A model generated the notes under the pieces. That model saw only the letters and a program-made list of their open reading frames with translations, was not told the DNA's origin and made no database searches. Of a stretch of 24,484 bases of DNA, positions 13,596-22,499 are shown piece after piece. Made by a program: the position numbers and the translations under genes. Every line of letters begins with the position of its first letter. The first letter of the stretch is position 1. The DNA comes from Lachnospiraceae bacterium UBA1766 (GTDB lineage Bacteria; Bacillota; Clostridia; Lachnospirales; Lachnospiraceae): contig DCGY01000002.1 in NCBI GenBank assembly GCA_002314715.1, positions 76,022 to 100,505 on the forward strand, read 5' to 3'.

Positions 13596-15640
13596 TAGGC
13601 TGTCACCATCCCTACAGATTGTAATTCAACATTGGATTCCACCTCGTTATAGGAAACCACTACCAAATCCTTGTAATAATCTTCCGTCATACGTTTAAAA
13701 TATACTCTGACAATGGGTGATGTAATAATAATCGGCATCTTCCCAAGATTTTCCAGTTTCTTCACTTCATTGCCCACGGAATCAATAATCGCACGGGCTC
13801 TGGACGGATCCAGGTTTAGGAATGCACCGGTCTCTGTCTGCTTCACGCACCCCATAATTTCCTGCTCTACCTTAGGATCCAGGGTCACCACACTGGTGGT
13901 CTCATGAGCAGGGAAATATTTGGTAGAAATCGCTCTCTTTAAGCTCTGTCGTACATATTCGGTCAAAATGTCGGTATCTCTGGTGGTTGGTGCATAATCC
14001 GCCAAAGTTTCCAATATGGTAAGCAAATCTCGAATAGAAATTCCTTCGGTCAGTAAGTTCTGCAATACCTTCTGCACCTCTCCAAGACCCAACTGCTTGG
14101 GTACCAGTTCGTCGATTAAAGAAGGATTGCTCTCCTTTAGGTTGTTCAACAAATTCTGAACATCCTGACGGGTCAAAAGTTCCGCAATATACTGTCGAAT
14201 CACCTCGGTCAAATGGGTAGCAATGATGGAAGGCGGATCCACTACGGTATAGCCAAGCGATTCCGCGCGCTCTCTTTGTCCCTCGGTAATCCATGTGGCC
14301 GGCAAATGGAAGGACGGTTCAAAAGTAGGAATACCGGTGATTTCTTCTTCGATATAACCGGGATTCATGGCCATGTAATGATCGAAAAGGATTTCTCCCT
14401 CGCTGACCTGAATACCTTTAATCTTGATGATATACTGGTTTGGATTTAACTGAATGTTATCTCGCAAACGAATAATCGGCACCACGGTACCTAATTCCAG
14501 AGCAATCTGACGTCGGATCATTACCACACGATCCAGTAAGTCTCCGCCCTGATTCACATCCGCCAAAGGAATAATTCCGTAACCGAATTCCAACTCGATA
14601 GGGTCCACCTGAAGCAGGCTGTTGACATTTTCGGGTTGTCGGATTTCCTCTGCTTCCACTTCCTCATTATCCACTTCATTTTCAATATTTGCCATTTCCA
14701 AATTTCCGGCAATCATTCGTCCACCGATCAGGAACAGCATTCCCATTCCCATAAAGAGAATGGCATTCAATTTGGTAAACACGCCCAGGAAAGCCAGGGT
14801 GCCGGCTACCAGATACATAACCTTGGGTACGCCGAACAACTGCTTCACGATTACCGGGCCAAACTCCGCTTCTTTACCACCCTTGGTAACCAGTACACCG
14901 GTTGACAAAGAAATCAAAAGGGAAGGAATCTGGGATACCAATCCATCACCGATTGTAAGAATACCATAGGTACTTAGGGCAGAAGAAATATCCAAACCGT
15001 TACGAAGCATACCCATGGCAATACCGCCGATTAGATTGATGGCTGTCAATAACAAACCTGCTATTGCATCACCCTTTACATACTTAACCGCACCATCCAT
15101 GGAACCGAAGAAACTGGATTCCATCTGAATCTTATCACGACGAAGTTTTGCTTCCTTATCATCAATGGCGCCGGTATTTAAGTCCGCATCAATGGCCATC
15201 TGTTTACCGGGCATAGCATCCAGGGTGAATCGAGCCGTTACTTCCGCTACTCGCTCAGAACCTTTATTGATAACCAAAAACTGTACCAAAATCAAAATTA
15301 CGAACACGATGGAACCGACAATCAAATCGCCGCCACCTACAAACTCACCAAACGTAAGTACCACATTACCGGAGGTACCGGTGGTAAGAATCAATCTGGT
15401 AGAGGATACATTCATGGCAATTCGAAAGATTGTGGTAAACAAAAGAATGGTAGGGAAATAGGAAATATCCAACACTTCCCTGGTAAACATACAAACGAAA
15501 AGTATGGTAAATGCCACGGCAATATTAAATGCCATGAACACATCCAGCATAAAAGCGGGTAAGGGTACAATCAACATAACGAATGCAATGAGAATATAAA
15601 TCGCTACAATTGCATCTGTACGTTGTAAACGTAAATTCAT
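13595..15640 (-). CDS. flhA: Flagellar export gate protein FlhA
   Basis: The 681-residue length is normal for the family. The N-terminal half (about 12-310) contains eight likely membrane helices and the FHIPEP family signature near 143-166 (RFTLDAMPGKQMAIDADLNTG). The C-terminal half (about 330-681) is the soluble domain that forms the nonameric ring and receives chaperone-substrate complexes, with a charged linker at about 318-335. It couples proton flow to export together with FlhB and FliPQR. An AGGAGG site lies 7 bases from the ATG. Confidence 0.97.
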   Translation of the reverse strand: MNLRLQRTDAIVAIYILIAFVMLIVPLPAFMLDVFMAFNIAVAFTILFVCMFTREVLDISYFPTILLFTTIFRIAMNVSSTRLILTTGTSGNVVLTFGEFVGGGDLIVGSIVFVILILVQFLVINKGSERVAEVTARFTLDAMPGKQMAIDADLNTGAIDDKEAKLRRDKIQMESSFFGSMDGAVKYVKGDAIAGLLLTAINLIGGIAMGMLRNGLDISSALSTYGILTIGDGLVSQIPSLLISLSTGVLVTKGGKEAEFGPVIVKQLFGVPKVMYLVAGTLAFLGVFTKLNAILFMGMGMLFLIGGRMIAGNLEMANIENEVDNEEVEAEEIRQPENVNSLLQVDPIELEFGYGIIPLADVNQGGDLLDRVVMIRRQIALELGTVVPIIRLRDNIQLNPNQYIIKIKGIQVSEGEILFDHYMAMNPGYIEEEITGIPTFEPSFHLPATWITEGQRERAESLGYTVVDPPSIIATHLTEVIRQYIAELLTRQDVQNLLNNLKESNPSLIDELVPKQLGLGEVQKVLQNLLTEGISIRDLLTILETLADYAPTTRDTDILTEYVRQSLKRAISTKYFPAHETTSVVTLDPKVEQEIMGCVKQTETGAFLNLDPSRARAIIDSVGNEVKKLENLGKMPIIITSPIVRVYFKRMTEDYYKDLVVVSYNEVESNVELQSVGMVTA

Positions 15641-15690
15641 GTCTTACCCTCCTTTTCTTTCGTCTTGTAATAATTTTAAACACACAAAAA

Positions 15691-16803
15691 TCAGACTTTT
15701 CCCTGCAGATGATATACAAAAGCAAGTACCTCTGCCACAGCCTGATAAAGCTCCGGCGGAACAGTCTGTCCCACATCCACATTGGCATACAGCATTCTCG
15801 CCAATGGTTTATTTTCTACAATTTCTATATGGTTTTCCTTGGCAACTTCCTTAATTCGGGCTGCCAGGTAATCTTCACCTTTTGCCAACACGACAGGTGC
15901 TTCTGCTACTGCCGGGTCATATTTTACAGCAACCGCATAATGGGTCGGGTTTGTAATAACCACATCCGCCTGCGGCAGGTTCTGCATCATACGTCTCTGA
16001 GAAACCTCTCGCATCTTTTGGCGGATACGTCCCTTTATCTGCGGATCTCCTTCGGATTGCTTGTACTCGTCCTTGATTTCCTGCTTGGTCATCTTCATAT
16101 CATTTGCAAACTTCACTCTCTGATAAATCAGATCCGCAAAAGCAATAATCATATATGTAGCCGATACCCGAATGCCCAAATCCGTAACCAAAGAAGAAAT
16201 CGTCTGCAACGCATCCAACAAAGGTAACTCATAAAACAGGTAAAGCAGAGGCCATTTGTCTTTCAAATACGAATAACAAATATATACGATTAACAGGATT
16301 TTCGCGATAGACTTAATCAATTCCACCAGGGAATTCATACTGAAGATACGCTTAAATCCGGAAATAGGACTCAGTTTATTAAACTTTGGTTGCAACGGCT
16401 TGCCGGTAGGCTTCCATCCCACCTGCGCCACATCACATAAAAAAGCAACCAGTAAACCTACCATTAAAGCCGGAGCCATAATCAATAAGGTTTGCAACAG
16501 CGCATGGCTTACCAGAATACGGATATCGTTCACCGGCATTTCTCCGTGCCAAAAGGTAACCGTTTCCGGAATTTTATTATATATTAATGCAAAGATATCC
16601 AGGAACTGGCCGGACATATATCCAATCCAAACCTTCATACCCACAAAAAGTGCCAAAAGACCAAAGGCAATGGCAATTTCCTTACTTTTGGCAACCTGAC
16701 CTTCTTTTCTGGCATCACTTAACTTTTTCTCGGTGGCGGGCTCTGTCTTTTCACCGCCCTGTCCTTCTTTGGCAAAAAATTGGAGATTATAACGAAGTAT
16801 CAT
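15691..16803 (-). CDS. flhB: Flagellar export switch protein FlhB
   Basis: The 370 residues begin with a cytoplasmic N-terminus (EGQGGEKTEPATEKKLSDAR, 13-32) that is typical of FlhB/YscU. Four membrane helices follow (about 42-60, 100-124, 160-182 and 205-225), then the cytoplasmic domain. The autocleavage motif NPTH is intact at 285-288 in VVITNPTHYAVAVKY, so it should cleave itself between N and P and switch export from rod/hook to filament substrates. The start overlaps the fliR stop by four bases (ATGA), a sign of coupled translation. Confidence 0.97.
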   Translation of the reverse strand: MILRYNLQFFAKEGQGGEKTEPATEKKLSDARKEGQVAKSKEIAIAFGLLALFVGMKVWIGYMSGQFLDIFALIYNKIPETVTFWHGEMPVNDIRILVSHALLQTLLIMAPALMVGLLVAFLCDVAQVGWKPTGKPLQPKFNKLSPISGFKRIFSMNSLVELIKSIAKILLIVYICYSYLKDKWPLLYLFYELPLLDALQTISSLVTDLGIRVSATYMIIAFADLIYQRVKFANDMKMTKQEIKDEYKQSEGDPQIKGRIRQKMREVSQRRMMQNLPQADVVITNPTHYAVAVKYDPAVAEAPVVLAKGEDYLAARIKEVAKENHIEIVENKPLARMLYANVDVGQTVPPELYQAVAEVLAFVYHLQGKV

Positions 16804-17582
16804 GTCATTCCTCCCACGAAGGAAGTCATCATTTCTTTCATTTCTTCAAAAATAAAATCTGCCGCTCCCGATAACAAATTGGAAGTCAGAAACAAAACAG
16901 AAAGGCCTACCAGAATCTTCAGCTGCATACCTACCGCAAACATATTCATCTGGGGAGATACTCTGGCCAAAATACCAAGAATTGCATTTAACATAAGCAT
17001 AACACAGAAAATCGGTAAAATAATACGAAATCCAATAATTACATAATCGCCAAGGAACGTAATCATTGTCTGGGTCAGATTTGCAGCGGAAAATTTGGCT
17101 CCGTTAACCGGAATCAATGTAAAAGTATCCGCCAACGCCCCCAGAATGTACCGGTACATACCGCTGACAATCATCAGCATCATAATCATATACTGATAAT
17201 ATGCACCCGTTATGGTTGTCTGCTGCTTCGTGGTTGGGTCCATGGCCTGCACCATAGACAAACCGACCTCCATATCCGCAATGGAACCGGCCAGACTCAC
17301 AATCGAAGTACAAATGGTGGTACTAAAGCCAATCAGAAGACCTGTAGTTGCCTCCCGCAGAACGATAATGGCATACTCCATTACCGTATCGTATTCCAGC
17401 ACCGGGGCCGGGGTAAGGGTTTGATACAAAAGTGCTGCCACAAACACACTTAAAACTACACGCACTCTTCGGGGCGTGTTTTGCATACTAAAAAAGGGCG
17501 CAACAAAGACAAAACAGGACACCCTTGTAAGAATCAACAAAAAATATTCCAAATCACTTGCTGAAAACGAATACTGAATCAT
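16800..17582 (-). CDS. fliR: Flagellar export gate protein FliR
   Basis: The 260-residue integral membrane protein has about six hydrophobic segments and FliR/SpaR family features such as SCFVFVAPFF near the N-terminus, LVSQ-like and AGSIADMEVGLSM sequence near 95-110, and a hydrophobic C-terminal half. FliR joins FliP and FliQ in the helical export channel. A GGAG site 7 bases before the ATG overlaps the gap after fliQ (15 bases). It is coupled to flhB by overlap; some clostridia fuse the two, but here they are separate. Confidence 0.95.
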   Translation of the reverse strand: MIQYSFSASDLEYFLLILTRVSCFVFVAPFFSMQNTPRRVRVVLSVFVAALLYQTLTPAPVLEYDTVMEYAIIVLREATTGLLIGFSTTICTSIVSLAGSIADMEVGLSMVQAMDPTTKQQTTITGAYYQYMIMMLMIVSGMYRYILGALADTFTLIPVNGAKFSAANLTQTMITFLGDYVIIGFRIILPIFCVMLMLNAILGILARVSPQMNMFAVGMQLKILVGLSVLFLTSNLLSGAADFIFEEMKEMMTSFVGGMT

Positions 17583-17597
17583 TCAAGTGCTCCATTA

Positions 17598-17867
17598 TCA
17601 ATGAATATAACGACTAAAGCTTGACCAAAGCTCCACGGCATAGTCAGACATATTCTGCAACATCCAACCACCTACAAGCATTATCGTTAAAAATACCCCA
17701 ATAATCTTCGGTACAAATGTTAATGTCTGTTCCTGTATTGAGGTAACTGTTTGGAAAATACTGACCAACAAACCGATTGCCAAGGACACAAGCAATACCG
17801 GCAAAGAAACCTTTATGATTAAATAAAGGGCATTTTGGGCCATTTCCGTAACTGCTTCTATTGTCAT
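17598..17867 (-). CDS. fliQ: Flagellar export gate protein FliQ
   Basis: The 89 residues contain two membrane helices (about 15-38 and 52-75) and family features: MTIEAVTEMAQNAL at the start, PVLLVSLAIGLLVSIFQTVTSIQEQTLTFVPKI in the middle. This is the normal length and sequence for FliQ, four copies of which pack around FliP5-FliR1 in the export gate. GGAGG lies 7 bases before the ATG. Confidence 0.96.
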   Translation of the reverse strand: MTIEAVTEMAQNALYLIIKVSLPVLLVSLAIGLLVSIFQTVTSIQEQTLTFVPKIIGVFLTIMLVGGWMLQNMSDYAVELWSSFSRYIH

Positions 17868-17883
17868 CTAAATGCCTCCAAAT

Positions 17884-18750
17884 TTAATAAAAGGTGCTTA
17901 CCAGCTGTCCGATTACCAAAGACCATCCATCCGCCACCACAAACAACAAAATCTTAAAGGGCATGGAAATGGTTGTAGGCGGCAACATCATCATACCCAT
18001 ACTCATAAGGGTAGATGCAATAACCATATCAATTACGATAAACGGAATAAAAATCATAAAGCCAATCCAAAAAGCGGTTCGAAGTTCACTGATCATAAAG
18101 CTTGGAATCAGTACAGAGTTGGGAATAGAATCCAAGCTGCCGTCCCACTCAAGCTTTGCAATGTCCATAAACAGCTCCACATCCTTCAGCTGTGTCTGAG
18201 GATACATAAACTCCCGAAGAGGCTTCATTCCTCTTTCCAATGCCACTTCCTGGGTAATGGTCCCCTCTTCCAACGGAACCACTGCATCGTTGTAAACCTG
18301 TGTAATGGTAGGCTCCATAATAAAAAATGTCAAAATTAATGCCAAACCAATCAGAATCTGGTTGGGCGGTGCGGTTTGTGTATTTAAGGCTGCTCGGGTG
18401 AAATGCAGTACAATGATGATTCTGGTAAAAGAAGTCATCATAATCAGAACCAGCGGAAGCAGTGCAATCAGCGTCAATGTAATCAAAATTCGAAGTGCAC
18501 CGTTTAGCTGGCCATTGCCGTTGTCGTAGGTTAAAGTTACCTGATTGGCAATATTTAACTTATACAAATCATCCGGCGACTCTGCTGTTCCCGGTTTATC
18601 GATTACGGTACTGTTTGTAGTACCTCCGGTAACCAGATTCGCCTCCGATGCGCTTACACGCATTGGGGAGATAATACACAATATGCCTACCGTAACCAGC
18701 AGGCATATCAGATTTCTTATTCGTTTTCCAGTGGATAAATTCATCCGCAT
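17884..18750 (-). CDS. fliP: Flagellar export gate protein FliP
   Basis: The 288-residue protein starts with a basic segment and a hydrophobic signal peptide (about 1-34, ending VSASEA), as FliP does. A loop of about 40 residues outside the membrane and four membrane segments follow. Family blocks seen are LTLIALLPLVLIMMTSFTRIIIVLHFTRAALNTQTAPPNQILIGLALILTFF (about 90-143) and the C-terminal FIPFIVIDMVIAS followed by SMGMMMLPP. The first of two close ATGs is used, because GGGGGA lies 8 bases ahead of it. The site overlaps the end of fliO. Confidence 0.96.
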   Translation of the reverse strand: MRMNLSTGKRIRNLICLLVTVGILCIISPMRVSASEANLVTGGTTNSTVIDKPGTAESPDDLYKLNIANQVTLTYDNGNGQLNGALRILITLTLIALLPLVLIMMTSFTRIIIVLHFTRAALNTQTAPPNQILIGLALILTFFIMEPTITQVYNDAVVPLEEGTITQEVALERGMKPLREFMYPQTQLKDVELFMDIAKLEWDGSLDSIPNSVLIPSFMISELRTAFWIGFMIFIPFIVIDMVIASTLMSMGMMMLPPTTISMPFKILLFVVADGWSLVIGQLVSTFY

Positions 18751-18754
18751 GCTT

Positions 18755-19126
18755 TTATTCCCCCGGTTTATCCTCTACATCCTTTTGCTTTAAAGCAGTC
18801 TTAAACAACTCCTTAAAGCTCATTCCATTTTTGAACTCCGGCAACTCCTTTAACTGTTCTTTCGGAATCTGACAAAGCATGGTTACAGTGTCCTTACACA
18901 CTGCCAAGGCCACATAAGTATCTCCGATGCGAACCAGCTGAAGGTACTTATTATTGCCCAGGTGCATGGTTTCCAAAAGCTCCATATTTCCGCCGGAATT
19001 TTGTTTTTTCTGGTAATTGGCTATCCATCTGGTAGTAAAAGCGGTTACTCCCAATACCAAAACAAACACAATCAACACGGATATCATTTGCAGATATCCG
19101 CTTCCGCCTGTCAGCAAAATCGTCAT
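18755..19126 (-). CDS. fliO: Flagellar biosynthesis protein FliO
   Basis: The 123-residue protein has one membrane helix (about 12-32) and a cytoplasmic domain with the FliO core (ELLETMHLGNNKYLQLVRIGDTYVALAVC, about 49-77), then a charged tail. FliO is a poorly conserved assembly helper that stabilises FliP during export-gate formation. Its ATG overlaps the cheY stop by one base (TAATG), so translation is probably coupled. Place between cheY and fliP is as in B. subtilis. Confidence 0.92.
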   Translation of the reverse strand: MTILLTGGSGYLQMISVLIVFVLVLGVTAFTTRWIANYQKKQNSGGNMELLETMHLGNNKYLQLVRIGDTYVALAVCKDTVTMLCQIPKEQLKELPEFKNGMSFKELFKTALKQKDVEDKPGE

Positions 19127-19488
19127 TAGCCAACAACCTTCTTCACAGCCTCAAGAACTCGCTCTGCCTGGAAAGGCTTTACGATAAAGTCCTTTGCACC
19201 TGCCTGAATGGACTCGATAACCATTGCCTGCTGACCCATTGCGGAACACATAATAACAGTAGCGCCTGCGTCTACTTTCTTAATCTCTCTGAGTGCCTGG
19301 ATTCCATCCATCTCGGGCATGGTAATATCCATTAAAACAAGATCCGGATTGGTCTCCTTGTATTTTTCAATTGCCTTTAATCCGTTTTCTGCCTCACCGG
19401 CAACGTTATAACCGTTTTTTGTGAGAATGTCTTTGATCATCATTCTCATAAAAGCTGCATCGTCGCAGATTAAAATATTTTTTGCCAT
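19126..19488 (-). CDS. cheY: Chemotaxis response regulator CheY
   Basis: The 120 residues form a single receiver domain with the acidic pocket D9/D10, phospho-acceptor D54 in LVLMDITMPEMDG, S82 in MCSAMGQ and K104 in FIVKPF. There is no output domain. CheA phosphorylates it, CheY-P binds the N-termini of FliM and FliY at the switch, and CheC/FliY remove the phosphate. GGAGG is 7 bases from the ATG. It lies right after fliY, as in Bacillus and Clostridia. Confidence 0.97.
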   Translation of the reverse strand: MAKNILICDDAAFMRMMIKDILTKNGYNVAGEAENGLKAIEKYKETNPDLVLMDITMPEMDGIQALREIKKVDAGATVIMCSAMGQQAMVIESIQAGAKDFIVKPFQAERVLEAVKKVVG

Positions 19489-19523
19489 TTTATTTCCTCC
19501 ATGTGGCTGTCGCCATTCTTATG

Positions 19524-20918
19524 CTATTTAATAATCTCGGTTACTCTTACGCCAAAGCTTTCTTCGATGACGACAACTTCACCCTTTGCTACAAACTTTC
19601 CATTTACCAATACATCAATCGGTTCACCGGCGATACGATCCAGTTCAATAATCGTACCGGGTACGAAATTCAGGATGTCTGCAATGGATTTTGAGGTTCT
19701 GCCAAGCTCAACTGTCACCTCAAGGGGAACATCCATAATCAAACCGATATTCTCCTGTCCCGTAAGTCCCACAACATCATTATTGAAATTCTGGAACTGT
19801 GCAGGCTGAACGTTTACACTTTGCATTTGCGGTGCGGCACCCATGTTCATTCCCATATTCATGCCCATGGGATTCATACCCATGTTCATTCCCATATTCA
19901 TGCCCATGTTCATTCCCATTTGGTTCATACCCATGGGATTCATGCCCATGTTCATTCCCATTTGGTTCATGTTCATCTGATTCATGTCCATGCCCATGTT
20001 CATTCCCATAGAATTCATATTCATCTGGTTCATGCCCATATCGGGTTGGCCTGCCATCGCGCCCATATTATTCATATCACTTGCAGGTGTATTCACTGTA
20101 GGAAATACCGGTGTTTCCACTGCAGGTGTGGGTGTCATTTCTTCCAGCACGCCCATTTGTGTGCTGATAAAGGTTTCCACCAATTTCTTCGCAAAATCGA
20201 TAGGATACAATTGCATAATCGTGGAATCAACCAAATCATCAATCTGCATACGGAAAGAGATCTTTACGAAAGTACCACCCAGGAAAGGAGCAATACTGTC
20301 ACCGGATTTCATCTCCATCAGATTCAAAAGCTCGGAATCCGGCGGGCTGATATCGATAATGGTACTCAACATGGTAGAAAGAGAAGTCGCCGCAGAACCC
20401 ATCATCTGGTTCATTGCCTCAGAAATTGCACTCAAATGCAACTCATTGATTTCTCCGTCAATATTGGTACCGTCTCCACCCATCATAAGATCGGTGATAA
20501 CCTTCACATCATGCTCTTTCAGCACCAGAATATTGGTACCGTCAAGACCCTTTGTATACTTAATCTGTATGAACACACAGGGTGCCTCATACTGTTCGAT
20601 TAGGTTCTCCCACTTTGCAAGGTTTACTACAGGTGTTGTAATATTTACTTTTCGATTTACAAGGGAATACAGCGTTGTTGCCGAAGATCCCATGCTGATA
20701 TTTGCCACTTCACCAATGGCGTCCTTTTCCACATCTGTCAGAGTTACATTATCGTCCAGAATGGGAGCTGCTCCTCTTAAATACGCTTCCTGTTTGTCTA
20801 CAGTCGGCTCCGGTGCCGCCGTTTCTGCTACAGGAATATCAGGAACAGTATCACCGGACAAATCCAAACCGTTCAGTAAGGCGTTGATTTCGTCCTGAGA
20901 CAGAATTCCACCGTCCAT
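19524..20918 (-). CDS. fliY: Flagellar switch phosphatase FliY with Met-rich linker
   Basis: The 464 residues fall into four parts. The N-terminal peptide GILSQDEINALLNGLDLSG is the CheY-P-binding motif also found in FliM. A CheC-like domain (about 55-255) has both phosphatase motifs intact: D66-E70-N73 and S163-E167-N170. A linker (about 260-385) is dominated by Met, Gly and Asn, with 33 methionines between 282 and 359. A C-terminal FliN/SpoA domain (about 388-464) includes LIMDVPLEVTVELGRT and GEPIDVLVNGKFVAKGEVVVIEESFGVRVTEI. FliY forms the lower C-ring with FliM and dephosphorylates CheY-P. It is longer than B. subtilis FliY because of the linker. An AGGAGG site is 8 bases from the ATG. 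Confidence 0.96.
   Translation of the reverse strand: MDGGILSQDEINALLNGLDLSGDTVPDIPVAETAAPEPTVDKQEAYLRGAAPILDDNVTLTDVEKDAIGEVANISMGSSATTLYSLVNRKVNITTPVVNLAKWENLIEQYEAPCVFIQIKYTKGLDGTNILVLKEHDVKVITDLMMGGDGTNIDGEINELHLSAISEAMNQMMGSAATSLSTMLSTIIDISPPDSELLNLMEMKSGDSIAPFLGGTFVKISFRMQIDDLVDSTIMQLYPIDFAKKLVETFISTQMGVLEEMTPTPAVETPVFPTVNTPASDMNNMGAMAGQPDMGMNQMNMNSMGMNMGMDMNQMNMNQMGMNMGMNPMGMNQMGMNMGMNMGMNMGMNPMGMNMGMNMGAAPQMQSVNVQPAQFQNFNNDVVGLTGQENIGLIMDVPLEVTVELGRTSKSIADILNFVPGTIIELDRIAGEPIDVLVNGKFVAKGEVVVIEESFGVRVTEIIK
19842..20075 (-). repeat. In-frame short tandem repeat coding the Met-Gly-Met-Asn linker of FliY
   Basis: The DNA is made of degenerate 12-base units coding MGMN, with variants MNQM, NPMG and MDMN. 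An exact 31-base direct repeat occurs at 19839-19869 and 19878-19908, offset by 39 bases (13 codons), and shorter copies fill the rest. All steps keep the frame, so unequal recombination or slippage would change linker length without breaking FliY. Third-base differences between units show that the tract is not freshly expanded as a whole. Confidence 0.9.
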
Positions 20919-20921
20919 CTA

Positions 20922-21905
20922 TTATTCCTCCTCCCTTAACACCGATGTAATTCGGACTGCATATGAGTCCTTGTTGGCACCGGGTAAAGCAGTAAATTTT
21001 CTGATATTGCCAACATATACGTCCATATCGTTGTCCACTTTTGAATCCAGTCGGATACAATCTCCCACCTGCAGATTTGCAAAGTCGGCAACAGATATAA
21101 TACTCTTTCCCAAAACCGCTTTTACCGGAATGGTAACTTTTCGAATCATGGATTCTATTTCCATCTCATAATTCTCGTCGTGATTCTCCTGGATATTGGA
21201 GAACCAGTACTTGGTATTTAACTTATCCATGACATCTTCCAAGGTAAAGAACGGAAGACAAAACGTCATAAGACCTTCTACTTCACCGATTTTGATGTTC
21301 ATAGTAATAATTGCAATCATATCATTGGGTGCAATTACCTGTGCAAATTGGGAATTCGTTTCCAATCTGGTCAAAACAGGCGAAATCTCAACCACATTTT
21401 TCCAAGGTTCTCTCATAAGTTGGACCATCATAATCATAATTTTTTGAAGAATCGCTAATTCGATTTCCGAAAAATCTCTGCTCTTGTCCAATGGCGAGCC
21501 CTCGCCACCCAGCATACGGTCCAAAATTGCATAACCCAGATTTGTGGATAAATCTACTATGATATTGCCATTAAGCGGGGCAAAATTGACAATACCCAAA
21601 ATTACAGGATTGGAAAGCGCATTGGAAAACTCGCTGAATGTAACCGTTTCCGAACTGGCTACCGCAACCTGTACATTTTTACGAAGATAACCCGGCAGGT
21701 TCGTTGAAATCAATCTGCCGTAATGTTCAAAAATAATCTCGAGCGTTCTAAGATGTTCTTTGGAGAACTTGGTGGGACGACTGAAATCATAGTTCTTTAT
21801 ATGTTTCTCGTCCTCTTCGGTGTTAATTTGGTCAACATCCAATTCTCCGGTCGACAGTGCAGCAAGTAGATTATCTATCTCGTTCTGCGAAAGAACCTCA
21901 GCCAC
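20922..21905 (-). CDS. fliM: Flagellar motor switch protein FliM, GTG start
   Basis: The 327 residues have the N-terminal CheY-P-binding motif LSQNEIDNLLAAL, a CheC-like middle domain (about 45-235) with LGGEGSPLD and no phosphatase residues, and a C-terminal FliN-like SpoA domain (about 250-325). The start is a GTG at 21905 with GGAGG 9 bases ahead; any later start would remove the essential N-terminal motif. FliM makes the bulk of the C-ring and sets rotation direction. It is 44 bases downstream of fliL and nearly contiguous with fliY. Confidence 0.97.
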   Translation of the reverse strand: MAEVLSQNEIDNLLAALSTGELDVDQINTEEDEKHIKNYDFSRPTKFSKEHLRTLEIIFEHYGRLISTNLPGYLRKNVQVAVASSETVTFSEFSNALSNPVILGIVNFAPLNGNIIVDLSTNLGYAILDRMLGGEGSPLDKSRDFSEIELAILQKIMIMMVQLMREPWKNVVEISPVLTRLETNSQFAQVIAPNDMIAIITMNIKIGEVEGLMTFCLPFFTLEDVMDKLNTKYWFSNIQENHDENYEMEIESMIRKVTIPVKAVLGKSIISVADFANLQVGDCIRLDSKVDNDMDVYVGNIRKFTALPGANKDSYAVRITSVLREEE

Positions 21906-21949
21906 AAGCTCTCACCTCCCCTAAAAATCCTATGTCAAAACCAATCTTA

Positions 21950-22468
21950 TCAACCGAATTTGATTCCGCTGATGGATACGCTGTAGATAAAGTCAGAGTC
22001 AAACAAGTCCTGAATTGCCTTAAGAATTTCTGCCTTCACGCCATCCATGTCATTCCGGCACTCTACTTCTGTATAAGAAGTAACCACCGTGGTAATTGCA
22101 TCCTTAATCGCGCCTTCCTGCTTGGAAACAATTTCACTGTACTTCTTGTAATCTTCATGTTTTGTATTCATGGACAAAGCAAGATCAAAGATAAAATAGG
22201 TAGTCTTGGTATCTCCCTCCATTGCCTTTAACGGAATGGTCATAGAACCGGTAAGATTAAACACCTCTGTATCTGCCAGAGAAACTTTCTCCACAACATT
22301 CTCCTTGCCCGGATCTGTAATCTGGAAATTCAAAACCGTGGCGATATCTCCCACAAGCTGTGCTGTTTTCTTATTGGTACCCATTACACTGATCATCATT
22401 ACACTGGTTAAAACAACATTCACCAGCATAAGCGCCAGAATCAAAATGGAAAGTAAATTTTTCTTCAT
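21950..22468 (-). CDS. fliL: Flagellar basal body-associated protein FliL
   Basis: The 172-residue protein has one N-terminal membrane helix (about 5-27) and a periplasm-side domain with the stomatin-like FliL pattern: a predicted beta-rich part (FNLTGSMTIPLKAM, TTYFIFDLALSMN), then KYSEIVSKQEGAIKDAITTVVTSYT and a C-terminal helix. FliL rings surround the MotAB stator and raise torque. The ribosome binding site is weak (GAGAG, 5 bases). The motB-fliL-fliM order is common in Clostridia. Confidence 0.93.
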   Translation of the reverse strand: MKKNLLSILILALMLVNVVLTSVMMISVMGTNKKTAQLVGDIATVLNFQITDPGKENVVEKVSLADTEVFNLTGSMTIPLKAMEGDTKTTYFIFDLALSMNTKHEDYKKYSEIVSKQEGAIKDAITTVVTSYTEVECRNDMDGVKAEILKAIQDLFDSDFIYSVSISGIKFG

Positions 22469-22499
22469 AGTAACTCTCTTTTCTTCTTTGGATTTACGG

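Noticed and set aside
19842..20075. Regular repeats that could suggest a CRISPR array
   Set aside because: The units are 12-base degenerate codon repeats in frame inside fliY, without unique spacers of constant length.
19821..20603. Plus-strand frame rich in His (HIHAHGIHTHVHSH-like), possible metal-binding protein
   Set aside because: The His pattern is the antisense reading of the Met-Gly-Met-Asn repeats in fliY. There is no start signal, and it overlaps conserved fliY domains.
19984..20898. A 304-codon open frame on the plus strand opposite fliY
   Set aside because: It is the mirror of the fliY coding strand. It lacks a ribosome binding site and any recognisable domain, while the minus strand encodes an unmistakable FliY.
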